From: Salipiger bermudensis | GTDB lineage: Bacteria > Pseudomonadota > Alphaproteobacteria > Rhodobacterales > Rhodobacteraceae | DNA: 64,000 nucleotides | NCBI RefSeq assembly: GCF_020171625.1 | Contig: NZ_JAIUZY010000004.1 | Span: 248,001-312,000, forward strand | Reading direction: 5' to 3' | Shown here: piece after piece, positions 43,753-53,004 of the stretch | How the letters are laid out: the number at the start of each line of letters is the position of its first letter | Position numbering within the stretch: position 1 is the first letter of the stretch | Notes under the pieces: generated by a model | The model's database searches: none | Told to the model about the DNA's origin: nothing | What the model saw: only the letters and a program-made list of their open reading frames with translations | Translations under genes and position numbers: made by a program

Positions 43753-44319
43753 TCAGATCTCGATGCCCTGGACCTGGCCCGCAAGCCGGTCGAGCGCGTC
43801 GGTGACCTCTTCGTCAAACGGTCTGAGTTCCAGTACCCGCGTGTATGCGTCATATGCAAGCGACTCGTTCCCGAGCTGCTCGTGGATGGCGGCAACGCCG
43901 CGCAAGGCTCCGAAATGCTGAGGATTTTGCGCAAGCACATGCTCGAGCGCATCCATCGCGGGGCCGAACATCTCGGCCTGGTAATAGGCCAGAGCAAGCG
44001 CGTGCCAGCCTTCGGCGAACTGTGGCGCATGGTCGGTGAGCGCGGTCAGATGCTCGATCGCGGCACCGGTCTCGTTGACCTCGAGCGCGTCGCGCCCGCG
44101 CTTGAGCAGCAGGTCCATCGCCGCGGAGCCGGATTTCGACCATTCGAGAAAGATTTCGCGCTCGATGCGCTCGGCCTCGGCGGCGGATTGCGCCGCACCA
44201 AGATGCTCCAGCATTTCCCCCGCCGCCGCCTGCGCGAGTGCCGCGGCGGGTAGGGAAAACAGGACTGTGACGGAAAGTGCCGCCACGATACGTTTGCTCT
44301 TGCGTAGGCCCATGCTCAT
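43753..44319 (-). CDS. Exported TPR-repeat protein
   Basis: A 188-residue periplasmic protein. The signal peptide ends near AALAQA (about residue 29). Three tetratricopeptide-like helices pairs (about 80-180, with WHALALAYYQ, ALRGVAAIHEQLGN and AYDAYTRVLEL) follow. TPRs mediate protein contacts; the partner is unknown. ATGs at 44319 and 44313 are both possible starts, and much longer upstream extensions are not supported. It lies directly upstream of the helicase gene on the same strand and may share its transcript. Confidence 0.8.
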   Translation of the reverse strand: MSMGLRKSKRIVAALSVTVLFSLPAAALAQAAAGEMLEHLGAAQSAAEAERIEREIFLEWSKSGSAAMDLLLKRGRDALEVNETGAAIEHLTALTDHAPQFAEGWHALALAYYQAEMFGPAMDALEHVLAQNPQHFGALRGVAAIHEQLGNESLAYDAYTRVLELRPFDEEVTDALDRLAGQVQGIEI

Positions 44320-44385
44320 AGATTCCGAGTGTAACCCGAAGAGGCTGGATTGCCAGCACAGGTTTTCGTGAAGGAAGGGATCAGA

Positions 44386-44676
44386 ATGAGCGAAGTCATC
44401 ACAGCCGCGGTCGACGCGCTGAACAAGAAACTGGACGGCGAAGGGTTCGACGGCACCGCCAAGTTCGTCATCGAAGACGAAGGCAGCATCATCATCGACG
44501 AGGCCGGCGCCCGCGCGGGCGACGACGACGCCGATGTCACGCTCTCGGCCGATACCGAGACCTTCCAGCAGATCCTCGAGGGCGACCTCAACCCGACGAC
44601 GGCCTTCATGTCGGGCAAGCTTGCCATCGACGGCGACATGGGCGCGGCGATGCGCCTCGGAGGGGTTCTGTCCTGA
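44386..44676 (+). CDS. SCP2 sterol-binding domain protein
   Basis: A 96-residue single SCP2-fold protein (about 8-94), with the characteristic DADVTLSADTETFQQILEGDL and AFMSGKLAIDGDMGAAMRL segments. It likely binds a hydrophobic ligand such as a fatty acyl chain or quinone. GGAAGGGATCAGA precedes the start. The next gene, an alpha/beta hydrolase, begins one base after its stop, so the two are probably co-expressed and may act on related lipids. Confidence 0.9.
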   Translation: MSEVITAAVDALNKKLDGEGFDGTAKFVIEDEGSIIIDEAGARAGDDDADVTLSADTETFQQILEGDLNPTTAFMSGKLAIDGDMGAAMRLGGVLS

Positions 44677-44677
44677 C

Positions 44678-45649
44678 ATGATGCCCGACGCGCCTTTTCA
44701 CGCCGATCTGGCCGAGGGTCCCGCCGGGGCCCGCGCCTATTGGCAGACCACCGAAGACAACCTGCGCGTCCGCGTGGCCCACTACCCGGGGCCCGAGGCG
44801 GCGCAGGGCACCGTGCTGCTGTTTCCCGGCCGCACGGAATATGTCGAGAAGTACGGGCGCGTCGCCGGCGAGTTCGCCGATCTGGGCTATCACACCCTGA
44901 CCATCGACTGGCGCGGACAGGGGCTTGCGGACCGTATGCACCGCGACCCCCGCGCCGGTCACGTCAACCTGTTCCAGGATTACCAGTTCGACGTCACCGC
45001 CCTGCTCGCGGCGGCGGACGAGCTGGGCCTGCCCCGGCCGTTCTACCTGCTGGGGCACTCCATGGGCGGCTGCATCGGGCTGCGCGCCCTGATCGAGGGG
45101 CTGCCGGTGGACGCCGCCGCCTTCACCGGGCCGATGTGGGGCATCCGCATGGCCGCGGCCCTGCGCCCCGCGGCCTGGGCGCTCGGTTGGGGCAGCATCC
45201 GCATGGGCATCGGTCATGTCTACGCGCCCTCCACCGGCCCCGCGAGCTATGTCGCCACGGTGGCGTTCGAGAAGAACCTGCTGACCCGCGACCGGGACGG
45301 CTGGGAGTACATGCAGCGGCAGGTGAACGACATCCCCGAGCTGCAGCTTGGCGGTCCGTCGATGCGCTGGCTGCACGAAGCGCTCAACGAATGCCTGACC
45401 CTGGCCCGCCTGCCCGCGCCGAAGATGCCCGCCATCGCCTTTGTCGGCAGCGACGAGCGCATCGTCGACGTGCCGCGCATCGCCGCGCGCATGGCGTCAT
45501 GGCCCGGCGGTCAGCTCGAGACCGTCGAGGGCGGGCGCCACGAGGTGCTGATGGAAGACGCGCTCACCCGTGGCCGCATCCTCACCCGCATCGCCGATGT
45601 CTTCGCCAGCGCGGGCGCGCAGACCGACGCCGCCAGCCGCACCGCCTGA
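44678..45649 (+). CDS. Alpha/beta hydrolase, lysophospholipase (PldB) type
   Basis: A 323-residue serine hydrolase. The nucleophile elbow GHSMGG contains Ser128; the oxyanion strand is LLFPGRTEY. Likely Asp and His partners are in VGSDERIVD and EGGRHEVLMED. The Ser, Asp and His order and the IDWRGQGLADR segment match the hydrolase-4/PldB group, which cleaves lysophospholipids or monoacylglycerol. Two adjacent ATGs (44678, 44681) are possible starts, with GGAGGGG a little far upstream. Confidence 0.85.
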   Translation: MMPDAPFHADLAEGPAGARAYWQTTEDNLRVRVAHYPGPEAAQGTVLLFPGRTEYVEKYGRVAGEFADLGYHTLTIDWRGQGLADRMHRDPRAGHVNLFQDYQFDVTALLAAADELGLPRPFYLLGHSMGGCIGLRALIEGLPVDAAAFTGPMWGIRMAAALRPAAWALGWGSIRMGIGHVYAPSTGPASYVATVAFEKNLLTRDRDGWEYMQRQVNDIPELQLGGPSMRWLHEALNECLTLARLPAPKMPAIAFVGSDERIVDVPRIAARMASWPGGQLETVEGGRHEVLMEDALTRGRILTRIADVFASAGAQTDAASRTA

Positions 45650-45686
45650 TCTGGCCCGCGGCCCGCGCCGCACTACCCTCTGGCGC

Positions 45687-46706
45687 ATGACAGAGCCGGT
45701 CCTCACCTTCACCGAACGGGGCATCTATTGCCCGGCGGGCGATTTCTACATCGACCCGTGGCGCCCCGTGTCGCGCGCCTTGATCACGCATGGTCACTCC
45801 GACCACGCCCGGCCCGGCCACGGCGCCTACCTCGCGACCGAGGCCGCCGCCCCGGTGATCCGGCATCGGCTCGGCGAGATCACCCTCGACACCATCCGCT
45901 TCGGCGAGCGCCGCCAGATCGGCCGTGCCACGGTCAGCTTTCACCCCGCCGGCCACATCCCCGGCTCGGCGCAGATCCGGGTCGAGGTCGGCGGCGAGGT
46001 CTGGGTGGCCTCGGGCGATTACAAGCTCGCGCCAGACGGGCTGTGCGAGACCTTCGAACCGGTGCGCTGCCACGCCTTCATCACCGAATGCACCTTCGGC
46101 CTGCCGGTCTTCACCTGGCGCCCGCAGCACGAGATCGCCGCCGAGATCAACCACTGGTGGGCCACCACCGCCGCCGAGGGCCGGCACTGCCTGCTCGGGG
46201 CCTACTCGCTCGGCAAGGCCCAGCGCCTGATGGCACTGCTCGACCCAGAAATTGGCCCGATCCTCACCCATGGCGCGGTCGAGAACACCAACGCCGTGCT
46301 GCGCGCGCAGGGCTACGCGCTGCCCGAGACACACCACGTGACGCCCGATCTCGACGTGAAGGCGCATCCCGGCGCGCTGGTCATCGCGCCGCCCTCGGCG
46401 CTCGGCAGCACATGGGCGCGGCGTTTCGGGCGTGCCTCGACCGGCATGGCCTCTGGCTGGATGCGGATGCGCGGGGTGCGGCGGCGGCGCGGCGCGGACC
46501 GGGGCTTCGTGCTTTCCGATCACGCCGACTGGCCCGAACTGCACGAGGCGATCCGGCAGACCGGCGCCGAACGGATCTTCGCCACGCATGGCTATACCGA
46601 GATCTTCGCCCGCTGGCTCAACACGCAGGGCTATCAGGCAGAGGTGGTGCCCACCGAGTTCGGCGGCGAGGAAGACGCGGCGGACAGCGCGGAGGATGCC
46701 GCATGA
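45687..46706 (+). CDS. Ligase-associated DNA exonuclease, metallo-beta-lactamase/beta-CASP type
   Basis: A 339-residue nuclease of the SNM1/CPSF73-related fold. The metal site is HGHSDH at 35-40, with further ligands in FHPAGHIPGSAQ, SGDYK and the late LSDHADW and ATHGY motifs. This family is found beside ATP-dependent DNA ligases in bacteria and is thought to act in DNA repair. It overlaps the ligase gene by 4 bp (ATGA). The start at 45687 is preferred because the longer frame overlaps the hydrolase gene. Confidence 0.88.
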   Translation: MTEPVLTFTERGIYCPAGDFYIDPWRPVSRALITHGHSDHARPGHGAYLATEAAAPVIRHRLGEITLDTIRFGERRQIGRATVSFHPAGHIPGSAQIRVEVGGEVWVASGDYKLAPDGLCETFEPVRCHAFITECTFGLPVFTWRPQHEIAAEINHWWATTAAEGRHCLLGAYSLGKAQRLMALLDPEIGPILTHGAVENTNAVLRAQGYALPETHHVTPDLDVKAHPGALVIAPPSALGSTWARRFGRASTGMASGWMRMRGVRRRRGADRGFVLSDHADWPELHEAIRQTGAERIFATHGYTEIFARWLNTQGYQAEVVPTEFGGEEDAADSAEDAA

Positions 46707-48295
46707 AGGCCTTTGAAGCGCTGTTCACCGCCGTCGACCAGAGCACCAAGACCACGGTCAAGACCGCGGCGCTGGCGGAGTATTTCCGCACCGCGCCGGA
46801 CGAGGACCGGCTCTGGACCATCGCGCTGTTTTCGGGGCGCCGCCCGAAGCGCGCCGTCACCACCACGCAGTTGCGCGAATGGGCCGCCGAGCGCGCCGGC
46901 CTGCCGCTCTGGCTGCTGGAAGAGAGCTACCCCATCGTCGGCGACCTTGCGGAAACCATCGCCCTGCTCCTGCCGCCCGCCACGCGCGAGGCGGATCACA
47001 GCCTGACGAGCTGGCTCGAGGCGCTGTCGGACATGCCCAACCGCGACCTCGAGGCGCGCAAGGCCTTCATCCTCGACGCCTGGGACCAGCTCGACGAGAC
47101 CGGGCGCTTCCTGTTCAACAAGCTGATCACCGGCGGCTTCCGGATCGGGGTCAGTCGCAAGCTGATGACCCGGGCGCTGGCGCAGGCCACTGGTCAGGAC
47201 GAGGCAGCACTTGCGTTGCGGCTGATGGGCGACTGGACGCCTCAGGGCACCAGTTGGCACGCGCTGGTCGAATCCCCCGACCCGGAGGAAAACGAGAGCC
47301 GCCCCTACCCGTTCTACCTCGCCTACCAGCTCGACGACGGCCCCGAGAGCCTCGGCCCGCCGGAGGACTGGCTGGCGGAGTGGAAATGGGACGGCATCCG
47401 TGGCCAGCTCATCCTGCGCGGCGGATCGCACCACGTCTGGTCGCGCGGCGAGGAGCTGATGACCGACCGCTTCCCCGAGCTTGCCCGGGCGGCGGATTTC
47501 ATCCCGCCCGGCCACGTGTTCGACGGCGAGATCTTGGCCTGGGACGGCACCCAGCCCCTGCCCTTCAACACGCTACAACAGCGGATCGGGCGCAAGACGG
47601 TGCCGAAGAAGCTGCTCAAGGACGCGCCGGTCATCCTGCTGGCCTATGACCTGCTCGAAGCGGACGGGCAGGATCTGCGCGACACGCCCTTGGCCCAGCG
47701 CCGCGCCCGGCTCGACGCGCTGCTCTCGGACCTGCCACCCGACGCGCCCATCCGCCCCTCGCCGCGTCTTGGCTTCGACACCTGGGAGGGGCTGGCCGAG
47801 ACCCGCGCCACCGCCCGCGAGCGCCGCGCCGAGGGGTTGATGCTGAAGCGGCTGGGCGCCCCCTACCTCGCCGGGCGCAAGAAGGGCGACTGGTGGAAGT
47901 GGAAGCTCGACCCGCTCAGCGTCGACGCGGTGATGATCTATGCCCAGCAGGGCCACGGGCGGCGCGCCAACCTGTTCACCGACTTCACCTTCGCGGCGTG
48001 GAACGGCAACGATCTGGTGCCCTTCACCAAGGCCTATTCCGGCCTCACGGATGCAGAGTTCAACAAGATCACCGCGTGGGTGCGGCGCAACACGCTGCAG
48101 CGCTTCGGCCCGGTGCGGCAGGTGAAGCCCGAGCTGGTCTTCGAGATCGCCTTCGAGGGAATCCAGCCCAGCCCGCGCCACAAGTCGGGCCTCGCCCTGC
48201 GCTTTCCCCGCATGGCGCGCTGGCGCCACGACAAGCCGGTGCAGGAGGCCAACACGCTGGCCGACCTGCAGGCACTGCTGGCCGCCTACGGCTGA
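46703..48295 (+). CDS. ATP-dependent DNA ligase (cisplatin-damage-response type)
   Basis: A 530-residue ligase. An N-terminal DNA-binding domain (about 1-200) precedes the adenylation domain with KWDG (228-231), where Lys228 takes the AMP. An OB-fold domain ends the protein. The late motif EGLMLKRLGAPYLAGRKKGDWWKWK contains the second catalytic Lys residues. It is coupled to the exonuclease gene. In many bacteria the set includes an Lhr-like helicase and a phosphoesterase (PdeM), which are not adjacent here. A much longer open frame extends upstream through the exonuclease gene and is rejected. Confidence 0.9.
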   Translation: MKAFEALFTAVDQSTKTTVKTAALAEYFRTAPDEDRLWTIALFSGRRPKRAVTTTQLREWAAERAGLPLWLLEESYPIVGDLAETIALLLPPATREADHSLTSWLEALSDMPNRDLEARKAFILDAWDQLDETGRFLFNKLITGGFRIGVSRKLMTRALAQATGQDEAALALRLMGDWTPQGTSWHALVESPDPEENESRPYPFYLAYQLDDGPESLGPPEDWLAEWKWDGIRGQLILRGGSHHVWSRGEELMTDRFPELARAADFIPPGHVFDGEILAWDGTQPLPFNTLQQRIGRKTVPKKLLKDAPVILLAYDLLEADGQDLRDTPLAQRRARLDALLSDLPPDAPIRPSPRLGFDTWEGLAETRATARERRAEGLMLKRLGAPYLAGRKKGDWWKWKLDPLSVDAVMIYAQQGHGRRANLFTDFTFAAWNGNDLVPFTKAYSGLTDAEFNKITAWVRRNTLQRFGPVRQVKPELVFEIAFEGIQPSPRHKSGLALRFPRMARWRHDKPVQEANTLADLQALLAAYG

Positions 48296-48726
48296 GCCGG
48301 AACCAGTCTCTCCGGGTCGGCCACGACGGCCACGTGCGTCCCCGTTCGCGCCGGTCTGTCGCCCTCCGGCCGCAGCCGCAGTCCGCGCCGGGGACCGACC
48401 CCGCCTAAGCCCACGGTGACCGGGCGGCTCCCGCCCCGCCGCGCTGTCCCGCAGAGCCGACGCGCGAGGCAAACTCCCGCACCTGTCCCTACGCGCCCTG
48501 CACCTTTTCGCCCCTCCGGGCGGATCGGCCTCCGTGAACCGTGATCTTCGGCAGCGCCGACAGCCCCTGCCGCCTCGCAGCGCACGGGCAGCCCCCCGGC
48601 GATCAGGCGCGCACGGCAGGCCAGACACCGCGCTTCTGCCCAGCCCCGCACGCTTTCCCGCCCGCGGCCATTGCCATCGCCCCACCCCCGACCCTATGTC
48701 AGAGGGAAACTTCTGATGAGGACTCC
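48296..48726. other. Intergenic region before the M3 peptidase gene
   Basis: About 430 bases without a recognisable gene. The peptidase reading frame stays open upstream to 48541, but its residues there are low-complexity and unlike the family. I see no hairpin with a T-run after the ligase gene and no clear promoter. Confidence 0.4.
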
Positions 48727-50553
48727 ATGACGAACGCCTTCTCCCATCCCCGCCCCGTCTTCGACGCCAACGCTTCCGGGGGCCGCGACCTCGGCAAGCT
48801 GCCGGAATGGGACCTGAGCGATCTCTACGAGGGGCAGGATGCGCCCGAGCTGAAACGCGACCTCGACTGGCTGGAAGATGCCTGCGCGCGCTTCGCACAG
48901 GATTTCGAGGGCAAGATCGCCGGGCTCGACGCCGCGGGCTTCCTCGAGATGGTCCAGCGCCACGAGAAGATCGAGGCCGTGGGCGGCCGACTGATGTCCT
49001 TCGCCGGGCTGCGCTACTACCAGAACACCATGGACAGCGAACGCGCCAAGTTCCTCTCCGACCTGCAGGAGAAGGTGACGATCTACACCACCCCGCTGGT
49101 GTTCTTCTCGCTCGAGCTCAACAGCGTCGAGGATGACGCCTATGCGGCGCTGTTCGAGGCCAATGACGAGCTGGCGCGCTACAAGCCCGCCTTCGACCGC
49201 ATCCGCGCGATGAAGCCCTACCAGCTCTCCGACGAGCTCGAGCGCTTCCTGCACGACATGGGCGTGGTGGGCGATGCGTGGATGAAGCTCTTCGACGAGA
49301 CCATCGCCGGGCTGACCTTCACCATCGACGGCGAGGACATGTCGATCGAGTCGGCGCTCAACTTCCTCACCGAGCAGGACCGTTCCAAGCGCGAGGCCGC
49401 CGCGCGTGAGCTGGCCCGGGTCTTCGGCGAGAACATTCGCACCTTCGCCCGCGTGCACAACACGCAGGCCAAGGAGAAGGAGGTCATGGATCGCTGGCGC
49501 GGGATGCCCTCGGCGCAGATGGGCCGCCACCTTTCCAACGATGTCGAGCCCGAGGTGGTCGAGGCGCTGCGCGACGCGGTGGTCGCCGCCTATCCGCGCC
49601 TGTCGCACCGCTACTACGAGCTCAAGCGCAAGTGGCTCGGGCTCGAGACCATGCAGGTCTGGGACCGCAACGCGCCGCTGCCGATGGAAAGCGACCGCGT
49701 GGTCGGCTGGGACGAGGCGCGCGACACGGTGATGCAGGCATATGCCGGGTTCGACCCGCGCATGGCCGAGATCGCCGAGCCGTTCTTCGACAAGGGCTGG
49801 ATCGATGCCGGCGTGAAGCCCGGCAAGGCGCCCGGCGCCTTCGCCCACCCCACGGTGACCGACGTGCATCCCTACGTGATGCTGAACTACCTCGGCAAAC
49901 CGCGCGACGTGATGACGCTGGCGCACGAGCTCGGCCACGGCGTGCACCAGGTGCTGGCCGCCGGTCAGGGCGAGATGCTGGCCTCGACGCCGCTGACGCT
50001 GGCCGAGACCGCCTCGGTCTTCGGCGAGATGCTGACCTTCCGCGCCATGCTCGACAAGGCCACCGACCCGAAGGAGCGCAAGGTGCTGCTCGCCGGCAAG
50101 GTCGAGGACATGATCAACACCGTAGTGCGGCAGATCGCGTTCTACGATTTCGAGTGCAAGCTGCACGCGGCGCGCCGCGGGGGCGAGCTGACCCCCGATG
50201 ACATCAACGCGCTGTGGATGTCGGTGCAGGCCGAGAGCCTCGGGCCGTGTTTCGAGTTCATGGAAGGTTACGAGCGCTTCTGGGCCTATATCCCGCATTT
50301 CGTGCACTCGCCGTTCTACGTCTACGCCTATGCCTTCGGCGACGGCCTCGTGAACGCGCTCTACGCGGTCTACCAGGAGGACCCCGAGGGCTTCGAGGAC
50401 AAGTATTTCGATATGCTCAAGGCGGGCGGCTCCAAGCACCACAAGGCGCTGCTGGCGCCCTTCGGCCTCGACGCCTCCGATCCCAGCTTCTGGGACAAGG
50501 GCCTGTCGATGATCGAGGGCTTCATCGACGAGCTGGAGGCGATGGAGGGCTGA
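48727..50553 (+). CDS. pepF: M3-family oligoendopeptidase F
   Basis: A 608-residue zinc metallopeptidase that degrades short peptides in the cytoplasm. The zinc motif HELGH is at 400-404, with the third ligand Glu in LAETASVFGEML some 25 residues later. The C-terminal substrate region includes FVHSPFYVYAYAFGDGL. Length and order fit the pepF/M3 clade 3 enzymes. The ATG at 48727 has GAGGACTCC upstream. The small membrane-protein gene follows 18 bases after the stop. Confidence 0.93.
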   Translation: MTNAFSHPRPVFDANASGGRDLGKLPEWDLSDLYEGQDAPELKRDLDWLEDACARFAQDFEGKIAGLDAAGFLEMVQRHEKIEAVGGRLMSFAGLRYYQNTMDSERAKFLSDLQEKVTIYTTPLVFFSLELNSVEDDAYAALFEANDELARYKPAFDRIRAMKPYQLSDELERFLHDMGVVGDAWMKLFDETIAGLTFTIDGEDMSIESALNFLTEQDRSKREAAARELARVFGENIRTFARVHNTQAKEKEVMDRWRGMPSAQMGRHLSNDVEPEVVEALRDAVVAAYPRLSHRYYELKRKWLGLETMQVWDRNAPLPMESDRVVGWDEARDTVMQAYAGFDPRMAEIAEPFFDKGWIDAGVKPGKAPGAFAHPTVTDVHPYVMLNYLGKPRDVMTLAHELGHGVHQVLAAGQGEMLASTPLTLAETASVFGEMLTFRAMLDKATDPKERKVLLAGKVEDMINTVVRQIAFYDFECKLHAARRGGELTPDDINALWMSVQAESLGPCFEFMEGYERFWAYIPHFVHSPFYVYAYAFGDGLVNALYAVYQEDPEGFEDKYFDMLKAGGSKHHKALLAPFGLDASDPSFWDKGLSMIEGFIDELEAMEG

Positions 50554-50571
50554 GCGCCCTCCCGGACGCCG

Positions 50572-50847
50572 ATGCAGGAGCCCCGGCCCCGACGCCCGAG
50601 ACGCTCGCTCAAGAGCCGGACGCGCCGCTTCCAGGTGCATGTACGGCGCCGCGTGCCGCCGGGACTGAGGCTGGTGCTGGGGCTGCTGCTGATCGGCGGC
50701 GGCATCCTCGGCTTCCTGCCGATCCTGGGCTTCTGGATGATCCCGCTGGGCGTTGCGGTGGCGATGCTCGATCTCGTGCCGCTCTACCGGGCCGCGCTGC
50801 GCCGGGCCGGGCGGACAAAGCCCCCCGCCGATCCAGACGACAGGTGA
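50572..50847 (+). CDS. Small membrane protein, PGPGW-like
   Basis: A 91-residue protein with a strongly basic N-terminus of about 28 residues, two close hydrophobic segments (about 30-47 and 52-68) joined by a Phe/Pro turn (LGFLPILGFWMIPLG), and a polar tail. The pattern resembles the putative transmembrane PGPGW family, though the exact PGPGW word is not present. Function unknown. Co-directional with pepF and close to it. Confidence 0.65.
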   Translation: MQEPRPRRPRRSLKSRTRRFQVHVRRRVPPGLRLVLGLLLIGGGILGFLPILGFWMIPLGVAVAMLDLVPLYRAALRRAGRTKPPADPDDR

Positions 50848-51059
50848 GTCTCCGGCGGGTCAAGGAGGGCCGCAGGTCCCCGCGCGGAGCGCGGCGCCGC
50901 AGGCGTCCTTGAGGCGACGGCGACTCGCCCCCATGCTCGGAATGGCGCTCTGAGAGCAGACCTGCCCCTCAGACGCCTCTCGGCAGGCAATCCCGGCAAG
51001 GCCACGGGCGCCGCGCCAATCATAATCCCCGAAACACGTCCACGATCGCCAACCCGAGA

Positions 51060-51080
51060 CCCCGGCCCAAAGGGCCGGGG
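51060..51080 (-). terminator. GC hairpin after the DksA-like gene
   Basis: A perfect 9-bp stem CCCCGGCCC / GGGCCGGGG with an AAA loop (TTT on the minus strand) lies about 60 bases past the stop of the minus-strand zinc-finger gene. No T-run follows, so it may also serve the plus-strand gene before it. Confidence 0.45.
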
Positions 51081-51139
51081 GCGAGACGACCTGCGCGGGC
51101 GCCCTGCGCCCGCTCCGCCAGGTCACGTCCCCCGCGGGA

Positions 51140-51409
51140 TCACTTGAGCTGGCTGTCTTTCGAGCCGCGCCGGTTGATGCCGCCGCGCGCCTTCAGGGAT
51201 CCGTCGCGTTCCTGCTGGCAGTCGACGCAGAGCTTCACCCCCGGCAGCGCCAGACGGCGCTTCTCGGGGATCTCCTCGCCGCACTCGGCGCATTCCGTCA
51301 GGCTCTCGCCCACCGGCCCGCGCCGCGCCCGCATCCGCTCCAGTTCTTCCGAGATCGACGCCTCGATCTGTTCGCTCACCGCCCCGTCGCGGCTCCAGCC
51401 TCCGGCCAT
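51140..51409 (-). CDS. DksA/TraR-type C4 zinc-finger protein
   Basis: An 89-residue protein resembling YbiI. A single zinc finger is formed by CAEC and CVDC (about Cys39, Cys42, Cys60, Cys63) near the C-terminus. A helical N-terminus precedes it. It is shorter than DksA and lacks the long coiled coil with the paired acidic tip, so action in the RNA polymerase secondary channel is uncertain. A stress or translation-related role is possible. Confidence 0.85.
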   Translation of the reverse strand: MAGGWSRDGAVSEQIEASISEELERMRARRGPVGESLTECAECGEEIPEKRRLALPGVKLCVDCQQERDGSLKARGGINRRGSKDSQLK

Positions 51410-51515
51410 GGCACTCTCCTCTATCGGGAAAAAGATAGGCCTGACGGGGCGCTGTTTCCAGACCCGTTGACTTTGCCGGCGCCGCTCTACCTTGCCTTCT
51501 CAAAGGAGTGCCCGC

Positions 51516-52031
51516 ATGATCCGCGTTCTCGCCCCCCTCATCGCCCTGTTCCTCGCCCTGCCCGCGCTGGCCGCGCAGGGCTTCAGCTTTGGCAGCATCG
51601 ACGGCGGCACGCTCGACCTCGGTCGCTATCGCGGGCAGCCGGTGCTGGTGGTCAACACCGCCTCGCGCTGCAGCTTCACCCCGCAATACGATGATCTGCA
51701 AGAGCTTTACGACACCTATCGCGACCGCGGTCTGGTGGTGCTCGCCGTGCCCTCGAACGATTTCCGGCAGGAGCTCGGCAGCGAGGCCGAGGTCAAGGAG
51801 TTCTGCGAGCTGAACTTCGACCTCGACCTGCCGATGACCACCATCACCCATGTGACGGGCGCGGAGGCGCATCCGTTCTACCGCTGGCTGGACGATCAGG
51901 GGTTTTCGCCCTCGTGGAATTTCAACAAGGCGCTGATTGGCCCCGACGGCAGCTTCGTCGAGGGCTGGGGCGCCGCAACGCGCCCCACATCCGCAGCGAT
52001 CATCTCGCGGGTCGAACCACTCCTCAAGTGA
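51516..52031 (+). CDS. Exported glutathione peroxidase-like protein
   Basis: A 171-residue thioredoxin-fold peroxidase. A signal peptide (residues 1-20, ending ALAAQG) points to the periplasm, which is unusual for the family. The peroxidatic residue is Cys52 in NTASRCSFTPQY, not selenocysteine. The tetrad Trp and Asn are in SWNFNKALIG. It probably uses thioredoxin-like reductants. The start at 51516 is chosen for AAAGGAG upstream and the signal peptide; an ATG eight codons earlier is less likely. Confidence 0.88.
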   Translation: MIRVLAPLIALFLALPALAAQGFSFGSIDGGTLDLGRYRGQPVLVVNTASRCSFTPQYDDLQELYDTYRDRGLVVLAVPSNDFRQELGSEAEVKEFCELNFDLDLPMTTITHVTGAEAHPFYRWLDDQGFSPSWNFNKALIGPDGSFVEGWGAATRPTSAAIISRVEPLLK

Positions 52032-52163
52032 CCGCGCAGGCCGACCGCCTCCGCAGCGTCTCCCGGAGCGCGGTCCTCGACCAGTCGGTCATCGCCATGC
52101 CGTCCGCGGACTGCCCAACCGCCTCCTAAAACCGAACCGCCTGCGCCTGCGCGGCTCCGTCCC

Positions 52164-52832
52164 CTACCGCTTGGCGCGGCGCCAGCCGGCGGCGCGGGCC
52201 TCGGTTTCGGAGCAGAACCAGCGCTCGCCCTTGGCGGTGCTGATCCGCGTCGCGCCATAATGCTCCTGCCCCGGCACGTGGTAGATCCGTTCACCCTTGC
52301 GCGAGATGTTGCCCTTGATGGCGCAGCCCTCGGGTGCCCCGGCACCGTTGGCCACCGCGCGCCCCTTCCGCGCCTCGGCCCGGAACGCCGCCGGAGCCTG
52401 CACGCCGGTGCCGTGCAATCCGATCCCGTTCACCGCCGCGCGCTTCTCGTCGAGGTCGTAGTCCATCGAGTAGCGCCGGTAGGCAAAGGCCAGCCCCGCG
52501 CGCACCATCTCGCGGCCGATATCACGCCCGTCGACCTCGCAGCGCGCCACCGCGCGACCGTAGCGGTCGGTGTCGCGGGTCTCGCAGCGGGCCTGCCGGC
52601 CCTCGTAGCGGTCGCGCACGTCTTGTGAGACCCACGCCCCGCAGGGCCACATCGGCGTGCCGTCGCCGCCGCACATCTGCTTGACCTCGGGCGCATCGAT
52701 GCCATGCAGCCGCACCCGCGTGCCGCCCACGTCGAGCGTGTCGCCGTCGATCACATGCACCCGGCCCGACGGCCCGGCCGCGGCCACTGCCCCGGCCAGA
52801 ATTAGGATAATACTGGATAAAATCTGCTTCAT
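52164..52832 (-). CDS. Exported thermonuclease-family protein
   Basis: A 222-residue secreted or periplasmic nuclease. The signal peptide ends near AVAAA (about residue 19). The staphylococcal-nuclease fold shows the VIDGDTLDV calcium site, RLHGIDAPE with the catalytic Arg, and DRYGRAVARC. The C-terminal segment from about 165 (GCAIKGNISRKGERIYHVPG) is a small cysteine-containing module common after such nucleases. It is divergent from the SURF1 gene. It may digest external DNA or RNA. Confidence 0.86.
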   Translation of the reverse strand: MKQILSSIILILAGAVAAAGPSGRVHVIDGDTLDVGGTRVRLHGIDAPEVKQMCGGDGTPMWPCGAWVSQDVRDRYEGRQARCETRDTDRYGRAVARCEVDGRDIGREMVRAGLAFAYRRYSMDYDLDEKRAAVNGIGLHGTGVQAPAAFRAEARKGRAVANGAGAPEGCAIKGNISRKGERIYHVPGQEHYGATRISTAKGERWFCSETEARAAGWRRAKR

Positions 52833-53004
52833 CGCGCCGCCCTAGCGGGCGATTCAGGCAAAACTCGGGCAGCGATCTCACAGCACCGAGAGACCACCGC
52901 GGCACAGGCCGATCTCCGCCGCGGGCGCCTCGGCCATCCCGGCTTGCACCCCCCCGCCCCGGCGCGATAAAGCAGGCGGCACTGTAGTCCGTCTCGGAGC
53001 CCGC

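Noticed and set aside
45728-46702. Long N-terminal extension of the DNA ligase frame
   Set aside because: It overlaps the exonuclease gene completely, has low-complexity Arg/Pro residues, and the ligase family begins at MKAFEALF with an ATGA overlap.
48541-48726. Upstream extension of the M3 peptidase
   Set aside because: The extra residues are not family-like, and a good ribosome binding site precedes the ATG at 48727.
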